Positions 62,633 through 64,000 of a stretch of 64,000 nucleotides of DNA are shown one piece after another. The stretch's first letter is position 1. The number at the start of each line of letters is the position of its first letter. The translations under genes were made by a program, and so were the position numbers. The DNA lies in NCBI GenBank assembly GCA_024138025.1, contig JAMXBD010001442.1:186001-250000 (forward strand), read 5' to 3'. This DNA comes from Combretum micranthum (lineage: Eukaryota > Streptophyta > Magnoliopsida > Myrtales > Combretaceae). The notes beneath the pieces were generated by a model. That model was not told the origin of the DNA. It searched no databases and worked only from the letters and a program-made list of their open reading frames with translations.

Positions 62633-63060
62633 CAAGTATTGTGGGCTATGGATCGATTTTATGAGGAAAAAAAATGGAACAAGCTTCAACATGAATGATT
62701 CTTTGACAAAGAGTCTAAATGATGTATTCCCACGACGTATAGTACCTTCTACATTAGAGATATATATATATATATATATTTCTCGTGAAGAACATTAATA
62801 TTTCTTTTCTCAGTTGATTATCAAATATACTACTTCATGGTTGATGTGTCCTTGGGTTAATATTATTTATCAAGATAATGAGTTGTAGCCAAACAAAGCA
62901 CCTAGGAAAAAAAACTAACATTGGTAGTTTAAAAAAATGGAGATAAGGGAAAAAAATTATTACAAAGATGAAGGTGCAAAGCAAAGAACCACTATGCTAG
63001 TGATGGGCAGTAGGTAGTAAAAATGTTATTTTCAAGCTTGATCATAGCAACAAGTGTACT
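61101..63060. other. No gene recognised
   Basis: Several open frames of 60-75 codons occur (for example 61346-61558 and 62041-62256) without any motif I know. Two (TA)n tracts are present at about 62607-62632 and 62759-62780. Confidence 0.45.
62607..62632. repeat. (TA)n microsatellite
   Basis: Uninterrupted AT alternation; a second, shorter tract follows at about 62759-62780. Confidence 0.9.
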
Positions 63061-63066
63061 TGGTGT

Positions 63067-63215
63067 GGCTAGACAACCAATACCTTTTGTGACAGGTAGA
63101 CAACTATCATTACTATTCGTCTTTGACAGCTAGACAACTATCACTGAATAGCGTTTTGCGGTAACTAAACATCCACTACGGGAACAATAGCTAGACAACT
63201 ATCATGAGTACTCGT
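63067..63215 (+). repeat. Degenerate tandem repeat of about 31 bp
   Basis: The motif GCTAGACAACTATCA recurs in exact or altered form near 63067, 63094, 63128, 63160 and 63190, with spacings of 27-34 bases. The fourth copy (GTAACTAAACATCCA) is the most diverged. Confidence 0.75.
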
Positions 63216-63442
63216 TTATCGCTACTAAGCTTGTTCTTCTCAAGGCTATTATCTATCAATTTATAGAGAAAGAGATTTGAGCACATATGCTAATGGGACA
63301 TGGTAATTTAGAAAAGAGAACATCTCATTAAGTATGGATATTCATATTACCACTTTTATGTGGATATTAACAATATGATAATGATTTTTTCAATAGGTAC
63401 CAAAATAAGATATATGCTCTAGATATATCGATGTGTATTTGT

Positions 63443-63610
63443 GGAAGGTGCTAAATAAATGAAAAGGGGAAGGAAAAGGAAATAAAAGGATTCCTTTTCA
63501 AGACATGGGTCCATGTCCGTTGATATGGAATGTGCTAAATAGAAGAAAAAGGAAAGAAAAGTGAAGGAAATTAAAAGGATAAAGAGATATTGTCTCATGA
63601 CATGGGTCTT
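63443..63610 (+). repeat. Tandem duplication of about 84 bp
   Basis: Two purine-rich units start GGAAGGTGCTAAAT (63443) and GGAATGTGCTAAAT (63527). Each continues with an A- and G-rich tract, AAAAGGAT, and ends in GACATGGGTC. Confidence 0.75.
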
Positions 63611-64000
63611 TCCTATGACATGAAGCTGTATGTTGCAAGCTCATAAAAAGACATGATAAAGAGAGTTTATTTTATATGTTGCTTGAAGGCAATAAAAAAA
63701 ATTGTATTTTGTTTATTGTTGAGGGCAACATATAAATATATATATATAGCCTAAAGTGATGCACACAAGTGATAGTGTTGTGATTTTACTCACACAAAAA
63801 ATGGGAGGAAAGGAAAACTAATGATCTTACAATGTTAGCGCTAAGCCTATATGTTGTAACTTGGTGCTTAAGAAATGTTAAGTTATTATGTCGCGCCAGG
63901 CAACTATACAGCTATTTTATAAGTGCATAAGGGCCAAGCAACGCAATAGCTAATTATATATATTTTTTATGTCTATAACCCTTTAATTTCATTTGAAGAA

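Noticed and set aside
63067..63215. CRISPR-like spacing of short repeats
   Set aside because: The repeats are degenerate, the units are contiguous rather than repeat-spacer, and the DNA is a plant nuclear genome.

Overview
The window reads as AT-rich nuclear DNA of a flowering plant. It holds three multi-exon genes with plant-type GT-AG introns, lying in a dense, nested bed of plant transposable elements (Ty1/copia, Ty3/gypsy of the Tat type, TRIM, SINE, LINE, hAT-like and Mutator-like MITEs, a Plant Mobile Domain remnant). Simple repeats are common. No rRNA, tRNA, bacterial operon or CRISPR feature was seen. A dicot is likely, but nothing here fixes the species.

Layout. 1-6.2 kb: a copia integrase fragment at the left edge, an LTR terminus, an inverted-repeat element carrying a SINE, then a minus-strand copia element (3' LTR, PPT, RNase H, RT, integrase) split by a small TRIM that keeps its PBS, PPT and a perfect 5-bp target duplication. 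6.2-11.4 kb: AT-rich, with one 126-bp tandem duplication. 11.4-27 kb: a decayed plus-strand Ty3/gypsy element of Tat type (LTR end, PBS, gag, protease, RT, RNase H, second RNase H, integrase). It is broken by a 3.7-kb LTR-like insert, a 1.2-kb insert and a hAT-like MITE, and is followed by a spliced antisense coiled-coil reading frame. 27-29.6 kb: no gene seen.

Genes. 30.06-34.41 kb, minus strand: an HMCES/SRAP-domain gene, the sensor that crosslinks to abasic sites in single-stranded DNA. Its catalytic residues and a C-terminal PCNA-binding motif are present, but the frame breaks at exon 2 and twice in the last exon. 41.82-48.90 kb, plus strand: an intact five-exon gene for a 227-residue, probably organelle-targeted protein that I cannot name. 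Its introns hold a LINE fragment and a Mutator-like MITE. 51.70-52.40 kb, minus strand: a four-exon gene for a small RIN4/NOI-type protein with an AvrRpt2-cleavage-like motif.

Between and after the genes: 35.2-40.7 kb holds an apparent 3.55-kb solo LTR with a 5-bp duplication inside older repeats. 53.4-58.8 kb holds a gypsy gag-protease remnant with a Plant Mobile Domain remnant on the opposite strand. 59.5-64 kb is LTR-like and tandem-repeat DNA without a recognisable gene.

The three genes show no functional link to one another. The main interest is the precise nesting of elements with readable target duplications, the frame-broken HMCES locus, and two cases of antisense coding remnants beside gypsy elements. 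I did not find a convincing new biological system.
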